From an uncultured Bacillus sp. (lineage in GTDB: Bacteria; Bacillota; Bacilli; Bacillales; DSM-1321), in contig CAKQBC010000012.1 in the NCBI GenBank assembly GCA_934215995.1, forward strand, positions 1 to 18,040: DNA of 18,040 nt. The letters are read 5' to 3'. The notes under the pieces were generated by a model. The model saw only the letters and a list, made by a program, of their open reading frames with translations. It did not search any database and had not been told where the DNA came from. Made by a program: the position numbers and the translations under genes. This document shows, piece by piece, positions 1 through 7,801 of the stretch; position 1 is the first letter of the stretch, and every line of letters starts with the position of its first letter.

Positions 1-1
1 C

Positions 2-358
2 GGGGCAGGCGTGAAACTGAGCATGATTTTCATTCTGTCATCCCAGCCGCAATTCGGGATCATGGGAACAGCCATCGGCATCGGCTGCGGAATTGTGGCG
101 GTAACGTTTCTTCATTTTGCGACGATCGCCAAGCGCATCCAGCTTTCGCTCAATATAAAAAGCTACCTGATGATCCTGGCAGCGGCTTTCCTTGCAGGCG
201 CAGCCGGAAAGATGCTGTATGCGAATCTGGAGCATTCACTTTCCCTATATCTATCGATCGGCTGTCTATGCATTACGTATGCTTTCATTCTGTTCGCTTC
301 CCGCACCGTGACCAAGGCTGAAGTGATGAGCTTCTTCATGCCCGGCAGGAAAAAGTAA
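2..358 (+). CDS. spoVB: Stage V sporulation protein B, C-terminal part (partial at 5' end)
   Basis: The reading frame is already open at base 2 and ends with TAA at 356-358, so only about 118 C-terminal residues are present. They form hydrophobic helices (for example IGIGCGIVAVTFLHF and SYLMILAAAFLAGAAG) separated by short basic loops, followed by a hydrophilic tail ending in GRKK. This fits the end of a MATE/MVF-like polysaccharide exporter fold. The assignment to SpoVB, an integral membrane protein needed for spore cortex synthesis and a likely lipid-linked precursor flippase, rests mainly on the gene order spoVB-yrbG-yrzE-yajC-tgt-queA, with the membrane character as support. It could be another member of the same exporter family. 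The stop codon is separated from the stop of the converging yrbG gene by one base. Confidence 0.72.
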   Translation, partial: GAGVKLSMIFILSSQPQFGIMGTAIGIGCGIVAVTFLHFATIAKRIQLSLNIKSYLMILAAAFLAGAAGKMLYANLEHSLSLYLSIGCLCITYAFILFASRTVTKAEVMSFFMPGRKK

Positions 359-359
359 C

Positions 360-1007
360 TTACTGGCTGTCTTTTAGGTCTACCCTGAAGATGCCTTTAT
401 CGAAACTGCAATAGGAGATGGAAGAGATGGATCCGTAGCCCCGAATCTCCAGCTCCTTAAGCAGCCATTCTTTTGTCGCGCCCAATTCTTTCAGATTATC
501 ATCGATGATTTCACCATCCAGGATCAAAGCCAGCGATAATGGGTTTTCTTTTGCGTCCTTCTTTTTGATGACAGACATCTTCCCCGATGTTTCCAGAATC
601 GCATATTCAACGTCAGTCAGATTATAGACGCCCTGTTCCCTCAGCTGCATCGTTAAATCGTCAAAATTATATCGGAGCCGCCTCATCATTGTTTCGTCAA
701 TTTTACCTTTTGCAATGACGATCGAAGGCTTTCCTGTCAGTAAGAGTCGGAGTTTCCGGCTCTTAAAGGTAACATAAGCAAGGATAATCTGAACGATCGT
801 CAATGTCATCATCGGGACAATTCCTGCTCGCAAAGGTGTTTCTGGATCTTCTATCACAAAAACGGCGATTTCCGCCAGCATGACATAAACAACTAAATCA
901 AGAAGGCTCAGTTCCCCGATTTCCCTTTTTCCCATCAGGCGGAAGATGACCAAAATCAATACATACATTATTATTGTCCGACAAGAGGCAATCCACACTT
1001 CTTCCAA
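360..1007 (-). CDS. yrbG: DUF421 (YetF-type) membrane protein, YrbG
   Basis: This encodes about 215 residues of the DUF421 family. Three membrane segments sit at roughly residues 7-24, 32-51 and 57-80, followed by a cytoplasmic or peripheral domain of about 130 residues containing the family hallmark GKPSIVIAKGKID and then RRLRYNFDDL and REQGVYNLTDVEYAI. The start is taken as the TTG at 1007. The in-frame GTG at 1025 opens a stretch reading AAGGGAGGGG, which is itself an excellent Shine-Dalgarno site five bases before this TTG, so the GTG is unlikely to be used. The gene is divergent from yrzE and convergent with spoVB. DUF421 proteins of spore formers are linked to spore membrane properties, but no biochemical function is established for YrbG. 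Family assignment is firm, role unknown. Confidence 0.85.
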   Translation of the reverse strand: MEEVWIASCRTIIMYVLILVIFRLMGKREIGELSLLDLVVYVMLAEIAVFVIEDPETPLRAGIVPMMTLTIVQIILAYVTFKSRKLRLLLTGKPSIVIAKGKIDETMMRRLRYNFDDLTMQLREQGVYNLTDVEYAILETSGKMSVIKKKDAKENPLSLALILDGEIIDDNLKELGATKEWLLKELEIRGYGSISSISYCSFDKGIFRVDLKDSQ

Positions 1008-1182
1008 CGGAACCCCTCCCTTCACGCTTTCTCTTTGTAGTATTCCTCACCTGGGATAATACATTACGCTTTTCCGATCGGTCGCGCTTTATTCATATTT
1101 TTCATCAAAGCCAAGTGTTCTAAACATATTGCGCATCTCATATGCTTGTACAAAGGATTGATTTTTAGAAAGGGGAAACCTT

Positions 1183-1566
1183 ATGGAATCCAGAAAAATC
1201 AGTACCGCGATTGTGTACGGTACTTTCAGCATCTTTGTGATGGCTGTCATTTTCAGCCTGCTTTTTTCATTGCTTTTACGCTTCACCTCTTTGACGGAAT
1301 CTTCGCTCTCTTACATAATTTTGATCCTTTCCTTCCTCTCCATCTTTATCGGGGGCATCATTTCCGGAGGAAAAGGGAAACGGCAAGGATGGCTGCTTGG
1401 GGGAGGCACCGGTCTCCTGTATACGATCATCATTCTGTTATTTCAATATTTGGGTTTCGACAGCCACTTCACAGCCAGGGAGTGGATCCAGTCCGGCTGT
1501 TATATACTCGTCGCTATGATGGGAGGGGTACTCGGAGTCAATATATCCGGAGGCAATGAAAAATGA
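1183..1566 (+). CDS. yrzE: TIGR04086-type small membrane protein, YrzE
   Basis: This is a 127-residue protein that is almost entirely membrane: four predicted helices at about residues 9-33, 43-61, 70-90 and 105-122, with a glycine-rich turn (ISGGKGKRQGW) between helices 2 and 3 and a second GG-containing motif near the C terminus. The ATG at 1183 is preceded by AAAGGGGA at a good distance. It lies between yrbG and yajC, where B. subtilis carries yrzE, and the Gly-rich, four-helix pattern fits the TIGR04086 family. No function is known and no catalytic motif is visible. It reads toward the yajC cluster and shares the two-way terminator at 1599-1632. Confidence 0.78.
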   Translation: MESRKISTAIVYGTFSIFVMAVIFSLLFSLLLRFTSLTESSLSYIILILSFLSIFIGGIISGGKGKRQGWLLGGGTGLLYTIIILLFQYLGFDSHFTAREWIQSGCYILVAMMGGVLGVNISGGNEK

Positions 1567-1598
1567 TGAATCATGTGCCCATTTTTGGGGGAGCGCAC

Positions 1599-1632
1599 AA
1601 AAAAGGCAGCCAAGAATGAATCTTGGCTGCCT
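1599..1632. terminator. Bidirectional terminator between yrzE and yajC
   Basis: A perfect 12-bp stem (1604-1615 with 1621-1632, AGGCAGCCAAGA) closes a 5-base loop. Read leftward it is followed by six T residues (A1599-A1604 on the given strand), a canonical intrinsic terminator starting 12 bases after the yajC stop. Read rightward the tail is CTCTTTACT, a weaker but plausible terminator for yrzE. Confidence 0.93.
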
Positions 1633-1644
1633 CTTTACTATTCA

Positions 1645-1923
1645 TTAGACACCAGGAGTTCCTTTTTCAAGTACTTCCCTGATTGCTGCGCGGTCGTATG
1701 TAAGCCTGCTTCCATCTCCGCATTTGATGACAATCTTGTTTTCGTCGATTGCATCAACCATGCCGTGCAATCCGCCGATTGTCACAATCTTATCGCCTTT
1801 TTGCAATTCGTTCTGCATTTGAGCCACTGCTTTTTGACGTTTTTGTTGAGGACGGATCAATAAGAAGTAGAACAATACGAACATCAACAATAAAGGTCCG
1901 ATTGTAGCCAACATTTCTGCCAT
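1645..1923 (-). CDS. yajC: Preprotein translocase subunit YajC
   Basis: This 92-residue protein has the YajC layout: one N-terminal membrane helix (about residues 7-24, GPLLLMFVLFYFLLIRPQQK), the family signature RPQQKRQK just after it, then a small soluble domain with KGDKIVTIGGLHG and VLEKG. YajC is the accessory subunit that associates with SecDF at the SecYEG protein-export channel. The ATG at 1923 is preceded by AAAGGAG. It is the last gene of the leftward ruvA-to-yajC cluster, 45 bases after tgt and directly before the strong terminator. The B. subtilis locus name is yrbF. Identification is secure from the signature and position. Confidence 0.94.
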   Translation of the reverse strand: MAEMLATIGPLLLMFVLFYFLLIRPQQKRQKAVAQMQNELQKGDKIVTIGGLHGMVDAIDENKIVIKCGDGSRLTYDRAAIREVLEKGTPGV

Positions 1924-1968
1924 TTATTTTCACTCCTTTCGAATCATATTATTATTTTGATAAAATCA

Positions 1969-3135
<1,167 letters not shown>

Positions 3136-4164
3136 CTATTTAATCAGCATCGCATCGCCAAAGCTGAAGAATCGGTATTTCCTCTCCACAGCCTCTTTAT
3201 ACGCGTTCAGCACGTTTTCCCTGCCGGCCAGCGTACTGATCAGCATCATCAATGTTGATTTCGGCAAATGAAAGTTGGTGATCATCGCATCAATCGCCTT
3301 AAATTCATATCCAGGGTAAATAAAGATGTCTGTCCATCCGCTCTCCGCCTTGAACTCGCCGCCATGTTTCCCGGCGATTGTCTCAAGCGTCCTAGTAGAT
3401 GTCGTCCCGACTGTGATGATTCGCCCGCCTTGTTTTTTCACAGAATTCAACAGTTCGGCCGTCCCTTCGCTCATTTGGTAATACTCTGCGTGCATATCAT
3501 GTTCCTCCACCGAATCAGCGCTTACCGGCCTGAATGTCCCAAGCCCTACATGCAGCGTGATAAAGGCGATATGGACGCCCGAGCTTTTCAGCTCATCCAG
3601 TAATCTTTCCGTGAAATGGAGGCCTGCGGTCGGGGCTGCAGCCGAGCCTCTTTCCCTAGCATACACCGTTTGGTAGCGGTCCTTCTCCTCCAATTGCTCC
3701 TTAATATACGGAGGGAGCGGCATCGTGCCCAGCTCATCAAGCACTTCATAAAAAATACCGTCATAGCTGAATTTCACGATTCTTCCGCCCTGCTCAAGCT
3801 CATCGAGGCAGACAGCCGTCAGCTTTCCATCCCCGAACGTCACGGTTGTCCCTTTCTTAACCCGTTTCGCAGGTTTCACCAGGACTTCCCATACATCATC
3901 TTCTGTTTGCTTAAGCAGAAGCATTTCAACTTTAGCACCGGTATCTTCCTTTATACCGAATAACCTGGCAGGAAGCACCTTCGTATCATTCAGGACGAGG
4001 CAATCTCCCGGTTTAATATATTCTGAAATATCCTTAAAAACCTTATCTTCCGTTTCCCCTGTTTCTTTATCAAGAACCATCAGCCTGCTTTCTTCCCTGT
4101 TTAGAAGAGGCGTTTGGGCTATGAGTTCTTCCGGTAAATGGAAGTCAAATAAATCGACCTTCAA
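3136..4164 (-). CDS. queA: S-adenosylmethionine:tRNA ribosyltransferase-isomerase
   Basis: QueA transfers and isomerises the ribose of S-adenosylmethionine onto preQ1-modified tRNA to make epoxyqueuosine, the step after Tgt. The TTG start at 4164 gives 342 residues beginning [14 protein letters not shown], the same length and N terminus as the B. subtilis enzyme as I recall it. A GTG three codons upstream (4173) is in frame but touches the AGGAT ribosome binding site. Diagnostic blocks are [10 protein letters not shown] (61-70), [12 protein letters not shown] (73-84), [13 protein letters not shown] (173-185) and [10 protein letters not shown] (205-214). The 61-base gap to the preceding DUF2905 gene holds only a small GC hairpin with no T tract, so queA is probably read with ruvAB. 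Confidence 0.96.
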   Translation of the reverse strand: MKVDLFDFHLPEELIAQTPLLNREESRLMVLDKETGETEDKVFKDISEYIKPGDCLVLNDTKVLPARLFGIKEDTGAKVEMLLLKQTEDDVWEVLVKPAKRVKKGTTVTFGDGKLTAVCLDELEQGGRIVKFSYDGIFYEVLDELGTMPLPPYIKEQLEEKDRYQTVYARERGSAAAPTAGLHFTERLLDELKSSGVHIAFITLHVGLGTFRPVSADSVEEHDMHAEYYQMSEGTAELLNSVKKQGGRIITVGTTSTRTLETIAGKHGGEFKAESGWTDIFIYPGYEFKAIDAMITNFHLPKSTLMMLISTLAGRENVLNAYKEAVERKYRFFSFGDAMLIK

Positions 4165-4225
4165 CGTTGTCACATCCTGTTATAAAAATATCCCTAACGG
4201 ATTTGTTTCCCGGCAAATTCCCGGG

Positions 4226-4432
4226 TTATCTGAATTTCCCTATAATAAAGGAAATCAGCGATAAAAGCACGCTTATTATTATACAGGTTACGATCGGAAA
4301 GTAAAAAGTAGCGTTCTCTTTTTTTATGACGATGTCCCCCGGCAGCCTGCCGAGTTTAATGAATTGCATCAGAAAACCGATTACCAGCAGCGCTCCGCCC
4401 GCAATCATCAACAATTTCGGCAGGGAATTCAC
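4226..4432 (-). CDS. DUF2905 small membrane protein, YrzS-like
   Basis: This encodes 68 residues with two membrane helices (about 6-24 and 44-64) flanking the conserved loop [20 protein letters not shown], the signature of DUF2905. The start is the GTG at 4432. It overlaps the TGA stop of ruvB in a GTGA arrangement, and its GGAGGTG ribosome binding site lies inside the last codons of ruvB, so translation is probably coupled to RuvB. The B. subtilis counterpart is named yrzS, if I recall correctly. Function is unknown; the persistent placement between ruvB and queA is the only hint. The small size and unusual start make it easy to miss. Confidence 0.85.
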   Translation of the reverse strand: MNSLPKLLMIAGGALLVIGFLMQFIKLGRLPGDIVIKKENATFYFPIVTCIIISVLLSLISFIIGKFR

Positions 4433-5430
4433 GGCATCTGCACCTCCATGCCGAAATGTTCATAGGCAAGCGGAGTTGCCACTCTCCCGCGGGGCGTCCT
4501 TTGCAGAAAGCCAATTTGAAGAAGATACGGCTCATAGACATCCTCAATCGTTGTCGACTCTTCCCCGATGCTTGCAGCAACTGTCTCGACACCGACAGGG
4601 CCTCCCCTGAATTTCTCAATGATTCCTTTAAGCAGCTTGTGGTCTATATGGTCCAGCCCCAGGCGGTCGACCTGCATCAGGCCTAATGAATAGTTTGCCA
4701 GTTCGATTGTTATATCCCCGTTTCCCTTCACCTGGGCAAAATCCCGGACGCGCCGCAGCAGCCTGTTGGCGATCCTCGGTGTTCCCCTTGAACGCCGCGC
4801 CAGTTCTTCAGCGGCCATTTCATCTAGCCCGGTCTGGAGGATTTGTGATGTACGGATGATAATATCCTTCAATTGCTCCGGCGTATAATATTCAAGCCGG
4901 GACAAAACGCCAAAACGGTCACGCAAAGGCGCCGATAATGCTCCTGCCCTTGTCGTCGCGCCCACAAGTGTGAAAGGAGGCAAATCAAGCCGCACACTGC
5001 GGGCTTGCGGTCCTTTACCGATCACAATATCCAGGCAGTAATCCTCCATCGCCGGATACAGGACCTCTTCGACCGTTCTCGGCAGCCTGTGGATCTCATC
5101 AATGAACAGCACATCGCCGGGCTCAAGCGCCGTAAGGATGGCAGCGAGATCCCCGGGCCGTTCGATCGCAGGCCCTGATGTTGTGCGGATGTTTACGCCC
5201 ATTTCATTGGCTATGATAGTGGCAAGGGTTGTTTTCCCCAAGCCCGGCGGCCCATAAAGCAGTACATGGTCAAGCGTTTCCTGCCTCATTTTCGCCGCTT
5301 CAATGAACACCTGCAGGTTTTCTTTGACCTTGCTTTGACCGATATAATGCTTCAGTTCCTGGGGTCTCAGCGTTTGTTCAAACGACAATTCTTCCGATAA
5401 TTCCTCCGATTGGACAATCCGGTCCTCCAT
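4429..5430 (-). CDS. ruvB: Holliday junction branch-migration ATPase RuvB
   Basis: RuvB is the AAA+ hexameric motor that drives Holliday junction branch migration on junctions bound by RuvA. The product (333 residues from the ATG at 5430) has Walker A GPPGLGKT (60-67), Walker B with DEIH (111-114), the RuvA-contacting hairpin around [10 protein letters not shown] (144-153), sensor 1 GATTR (157-161) and arginine finger R170 in APLRDRFG. The C-terminal winged helix contains [13 protein letters not shown] and [18 protein letters not shown] at 5439 is in frame, but it lies inside the AGGAGGTGG ribosome binding site that serves the ATG. The ribosome binding site also abuts the stop of ruvA, so the pair is coupled. 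Confidence 0.98.
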   Translation of the reverse strand: MEDRIVQSEELSEELSFEQTLRPQELKHYIGQSKVKENLQVFIEAAKMRQETLDHVLLYGPPGLGKTTLATIIANEMGVNIRTTSGPAIERPGDLAAILTALEPGDVLFIDEIHRLPRTVEEVLYPAMEDYCLDIVIGKGPQARSVRLDLPPFTLVGATTRAGALSAPLRDRFGVLSRLEYYTPEQLKDIIIRTSQILQTGLDEMAAEELARRSRGTPRIANRLLRRVRDFAQVKGNGDITIELANYSLGLMQVDRLGLDHIDHKLLKGIIEKFRGGPVGVETVAASIGEESTTIEDVYEPYLLQIGFLQRTPRGRVATPLAYEHFGMEVQMP

Positions 5431-5442
5431 ATGGGCCACCTC

Positions 5443-6045
5443 CTATTTTAACAGCAGCTGAAGAGCCATTTTGATGTATTCTTCCGTTGTTTTGTGTTCT
5501 TTCTCCAGAACCTTTCCGGCCTTTTGGATCTCCCTTTCGGAATAGCCGAGCGCACGCAGTGCTTCCAGCGCCTCTTCCAGTTGTTCATGGTCAGGAAGCT
5601 TTGCGACCTCTTTGTCGCTTGTAAACAAATCCGGGAAATAATCCGGCACAATGTTTTCGAGCTTCCCCTTCAGGTCAAGGATCATTTGCCTTGCTGTCTT
5701 CTTGCCGACTCCCGGGAACTTGACAAGGAATTTCTCGTCTTCCTGTTCGATTGCCTGTACGACCTGTTCAACCTGGCCGGAACCAAGAATGGCAAGCGCT
5801 CCCTTCGGCCCGATTCCCGTCACGTCCAGAAGCTTCTCAAACAGGTTCTTTTCCTCCTGCTTGCTGAACCCATACAAAGCGATGATGTCTTCTCTCACAT
5901 AATAGTAAGTGAAGAGCTTCCTTTCCTCGCCTTTTATAAAAACAAAAGGATTCGGTGTCATGATGCGATACCCGATTCCCCCATTATCAATTACAATATA
6001 GTGCGGACCGACAAACTCGACCGTCCCTTTAATATAATCGTACAA
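5443..6045 (-). CDS. ruvA: Holliday junction DNA-binding protein RuvA
   Basis: RuvA forms the tetramer that clamps the four-way junction and loads RuvB. The 200-residue product shows the three-domain layout: OB fold at 1-62 ([20 protein letters not shown]), tandem helix-hairpin-helix motifs (VTGIGPKGA near 75-83 and FPGVGKKTA near 110-118), an acidic linker, and the RuvB-binding domain III ([20 protein letters not shown]) at the C terminus. The start is the TTG at 6045 with AGGAG nine bases upstream. It is the first gene of the leftward cluster that continues through ruvB, the DUF2905 gene, queA, tgt and yajC. The upstream region has a TACAAT -10 but no recognisable LexA box. Confidence 0.97.
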   Translation of the reverse strand: MYDYIKGTVEFVGPHYIVIDNGGIGYRIMTPNPFVFIKGEERKLFTYYYVREDIIALYGFSKQEEKNLFEKLLDVTGIGPKGALAILGSGQVEQVVQAIEQEDEKFLVKFPGVGKKTARQMILDLKGKLENIVPDYFPDLFTSDKEVAKLPDHEQLEEALEALRALGYSEREIQKAGKVLEKEHKTTEEYIKMALQLLLK

Positions 6046-6065
6046 TGTCCTTCTCTCCTATCTTT

Positions 6066-6097
6066 TGCTGTAAATCATTGTATCACAGTTTACAGCA
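6066..6097. promoter_or_regulatory. Inverted repeat overlapping the ruvA promoter -10
   Basis: The 9-bp arms TGCTGTAAA (6066-6074) and TTTACAGCA (6089-6097) are perfect inverse complements separated by 14 bases. The spacer contains the leftward hexamer TACAAT (6077-6082 on the complement), a good sigma-A -10 about 32-37 bases before the ruvA start. The matching -35 is poor (TCAACT at 17 bp). The placement looks like an operator, but the regulator is not identified. Confidence 0.6.
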
Positions 6098-6172
6098 TAA
6101 GTTGAGAGAAAGCATAAAACAGCCCCCTGCCGCCTGGCCCCTGTTCCTATGCGCATTGGACAGCCCCAACCA

Positions 6173-6202
6173 AAAGAACCGGATTTCCAAAGGGGAATCC
6201 GG
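6173..6202 (-). terminator. Terminator after bofC
   Basis: The arms CCGGATTTCC (6179-6188) and GGGAATCCGG (6193-6202) form a 10-bp stem (one G-T pair) with a 4-base loop. Read leftward the stem is followed by TTCTTTT. It begins 10 bases beyond the bofC stop and separates bofC from ruvA transcription. Confidence 0.85.
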
Positions 6203-6211
6203 GGGTATCAA

Positions 6212-6709
6212 TCAATCCATATATTCCTTAAAAACTTCCAGGACCTCCTGGTAGTGTTTTTTATTCTTTACAGGTATGCCTTCAACGAGTTCATTATGCT
6301 TCTTTGTCTCAAGCATATCGACATCGATCTGGAAGAAAGAGTGGATAATATCCGAACCCATCGGCTTGCCGTTATAGATCGACAGCGTACCATCTTCAGA
6401 GATGCCGAAATAGCCGTTCATCTTAAGCAGCGGGGAGATATCATTTATGAACCTTTGAAAAACAAGTTCCTTCTCATTCTTTATGACGAGCGACCAATCA
6501 CTGTATTCAGCAATGATTTCTTCTGCACGCTCCGCTTCTTCTATACTGACTTCCTCGCTGATTTCGCCATCCAAATAGATGCTTTGCAGAATCACCCTTC
6601 TGATTTGGCTTGCAGATCCTGTCTCCGCCCATCCAAAAGCGGACATCAGAAGCACAGCTGCAAACAGGATGAGCATCCACGGATTGCCGTATGCTTTATG
6701 TCCGGCCAT
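6212..6709 (-). CDS. bofC: Intercompartmental signalling factor BofC
   Basis: BofC is made in the forespore and secreted into the intermembrane space, where it restrains the SpoIVB protease that triggers pro-sigma-K processing. The 165-residue product starts at the ATG at 6709, eight bases after AGGAGG; an in-frame TTG at 6730 precedes that site and is rejected. It has an N-terminal signal/anchor helix (about 12-26) and matches the recalled BofC pattern: LQSIYLDGEISEE, SDWSLV, NDISPLLKMNGYFGISEDG, HSFFQIDVDMLE and EGIPVK. This matches B. subtilis BofC block by block. A sigma-G promoter would be expected upstream; TATGATA near 6780 is a partial -10 match only, with no matching -35. The gene sits alone between two terminated or unrelated units. 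Confidence 0.92.
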   Translation of the reverse strand: MAGHKAYGNPWMLILFAAVLLMSAFGWAETGSASQIRRVILQSIYLDGEISEEVSIEEAERAEEIIAEYSDWSLVIKNEKELVFQRFINDISPLLKMNGYFGISEDGTLSIYNGKPMGSDIIHSFFQIDVDMLETKKHNELVEGIPVKNKKHYQEVLEVFKEYMD

Positions 6710-6859
6710 ATGAACCACCTCCTGGGTCAACTTACCCCTTATCTACAGTCTTCCCATCAGCGGCTTTTTTATCCAAGGGCTTTGGAATTTATCATACAGC
6801 AGGCACACTGGAAGGCGAAACAGTAAGTGACCTGGCAATAGTTTCAGGAAAATGCATGG

Positions 6860-7801
6860 CTACCTCATGCTGCTGATATCCTCATACAGCCGGAAACGCC
6901 TTTTTGCATTCTCAACCGAAAGCTTCCAGACAGGATGAAGGCTTCCCTGCGAAAACTCATCATCCCGCGCCAACCGGTTCCATTCTCTGAAAATATCTGT
7001 CGGATACGTCAATGCGTACATGAATCCTTTGTTTCTTTTATACCGATTGATCTGGTCATGTGCAAACAATGACCGGCTGCCGCTTATGTGAGGCATGATC
7101 CGGTTCGCATACTGAAGATAATCTGTGATCGGCGGGGACTTCGCAATCAGGTCGAAATCGATCAAATACAGAGAGCCGCTCTTCTTCCTGAAAAAGTTAT
7201 GGTCCGCCACATCGCCATGGACAATGCACTGCCGTTCATCATAGAATTCCCGTTCATTTCTCTTCAGCCCCTTAAGGGACACTTTCCCCCATTGCACCCA
7301 GCTCTTTGCAAAATCCTCCGGCATATACTTTCTGATAAGGGGAAGGTTACCTTGGAACTCATCCAATCTCTCTTCCCACTTTCTCACTTGGTCGAAGGTT
7401 GAAACAGGCAACGATTTATAGAATTTAGAAGTAGCCTTGTGAAATTTCTCAAGCAGATCGAGACCTTCCATCCTTTCGGAAAAGGAATCGTACGTAAACG
7501 AACGGCTGCTTCCGGACAAATACTCTATGAAGGCATACGTATCCCCTCCATATTTGAAGGCAGGGATTTCATCGATGAACCTGTATGTTTCATCGAAACC
7601 GTTGCGGAATAAATTTCTCGTTAAGCTAGCCTGGGACTGGAGCCTCTTATTGCTCCCGAATCCCTTCACCAAAAACTTTCCGTTGTCTGTCTGGACAATA
7701 AAGACGTTGCTTCTCAGTTTCTCGATTCTTCTTAACCGATATCCGGCTTCTTCTAAACTTGTTTTCATAAGGATGCGGATATCGGAATTCCTATTACTCA
7801 T
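6860..7801 (-). CDS. APH/CotS-like kinase-fold protein, probable spore-associated phosphotransferase
   Basis: The product has about 313 residues with the layout of the aminoglycoside phosphotransferase/CotS kinase-like fold. A nucleotide-binding lysine candidate is K46 in GKFLVKGFG. The hinge region is AFIEYLSG (90-97). The catalytic loop is VHGDVADHN, with D197 and N202, and the metal-binding segment is LIDFDLIAKSP, with D215. The loop is complete, so activity is plausible, but the substrate cannot be read from sequence. The start is uncertain. The ATG at 7801 overlaps the safA stop by 8 bases with a weak GAAGAGGG site, suggesting coupling; the next ATG at 7768 also lacks a good site. I infer a mother-cell role from coupling to safA. 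It is not a known resistance enzyme. Confidence 0.72.
   Translation of the reverse strand: MSNRNSDIRILMKTSLEEAGYRLRRIEKLRSNVFIVQTDNGKFLVKGFGSNKRLQSQASLTRNLFRNGFDETYRFIDEIPAFKYGGDTYAFIEYLSGSSRSFTYDSFSERMEGLDLLEKFHKATSKFYKSLPVSTFDQVRKWEERLDEFQGNLPLIRKYMPEDFAKSWVQWGKVSLKGLKRNEREFYDERQCIVHGDVADHNFFRKKSGSLYLIDFDLIAKSPPITDYLQYANRIMPHISGSRSLFAHDQINRYKRNKGFMYALTYPTDIFREWNRLARDDEFSQGSLHPVWKLSVENAKRRFRLYEDISSMR

Noticed and set aside
4174..4225. Terminator between the DUF2905 gene and queA
   Set aside because: The CCCGG/CCGGG stem is only five pairs and is followed by AAACAAAT, without a T tract.
6731..6859. A sigma-G promoter or small gene between the kinase gene and bofC
   Set aside because: TATGATA matches six of seven -10 positions, but no -35 like GHATR lies 17-18 bases upstream, and no frame with a ribosome binding site is present. 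Left as unproven.
6860..7801. Aminoglycoside resistance kinase
   Set aside because: Only the general kinase-like fold motifs are present; coupling to safA and overall similarity to CotS-type proteins make a resistance role unlikely.
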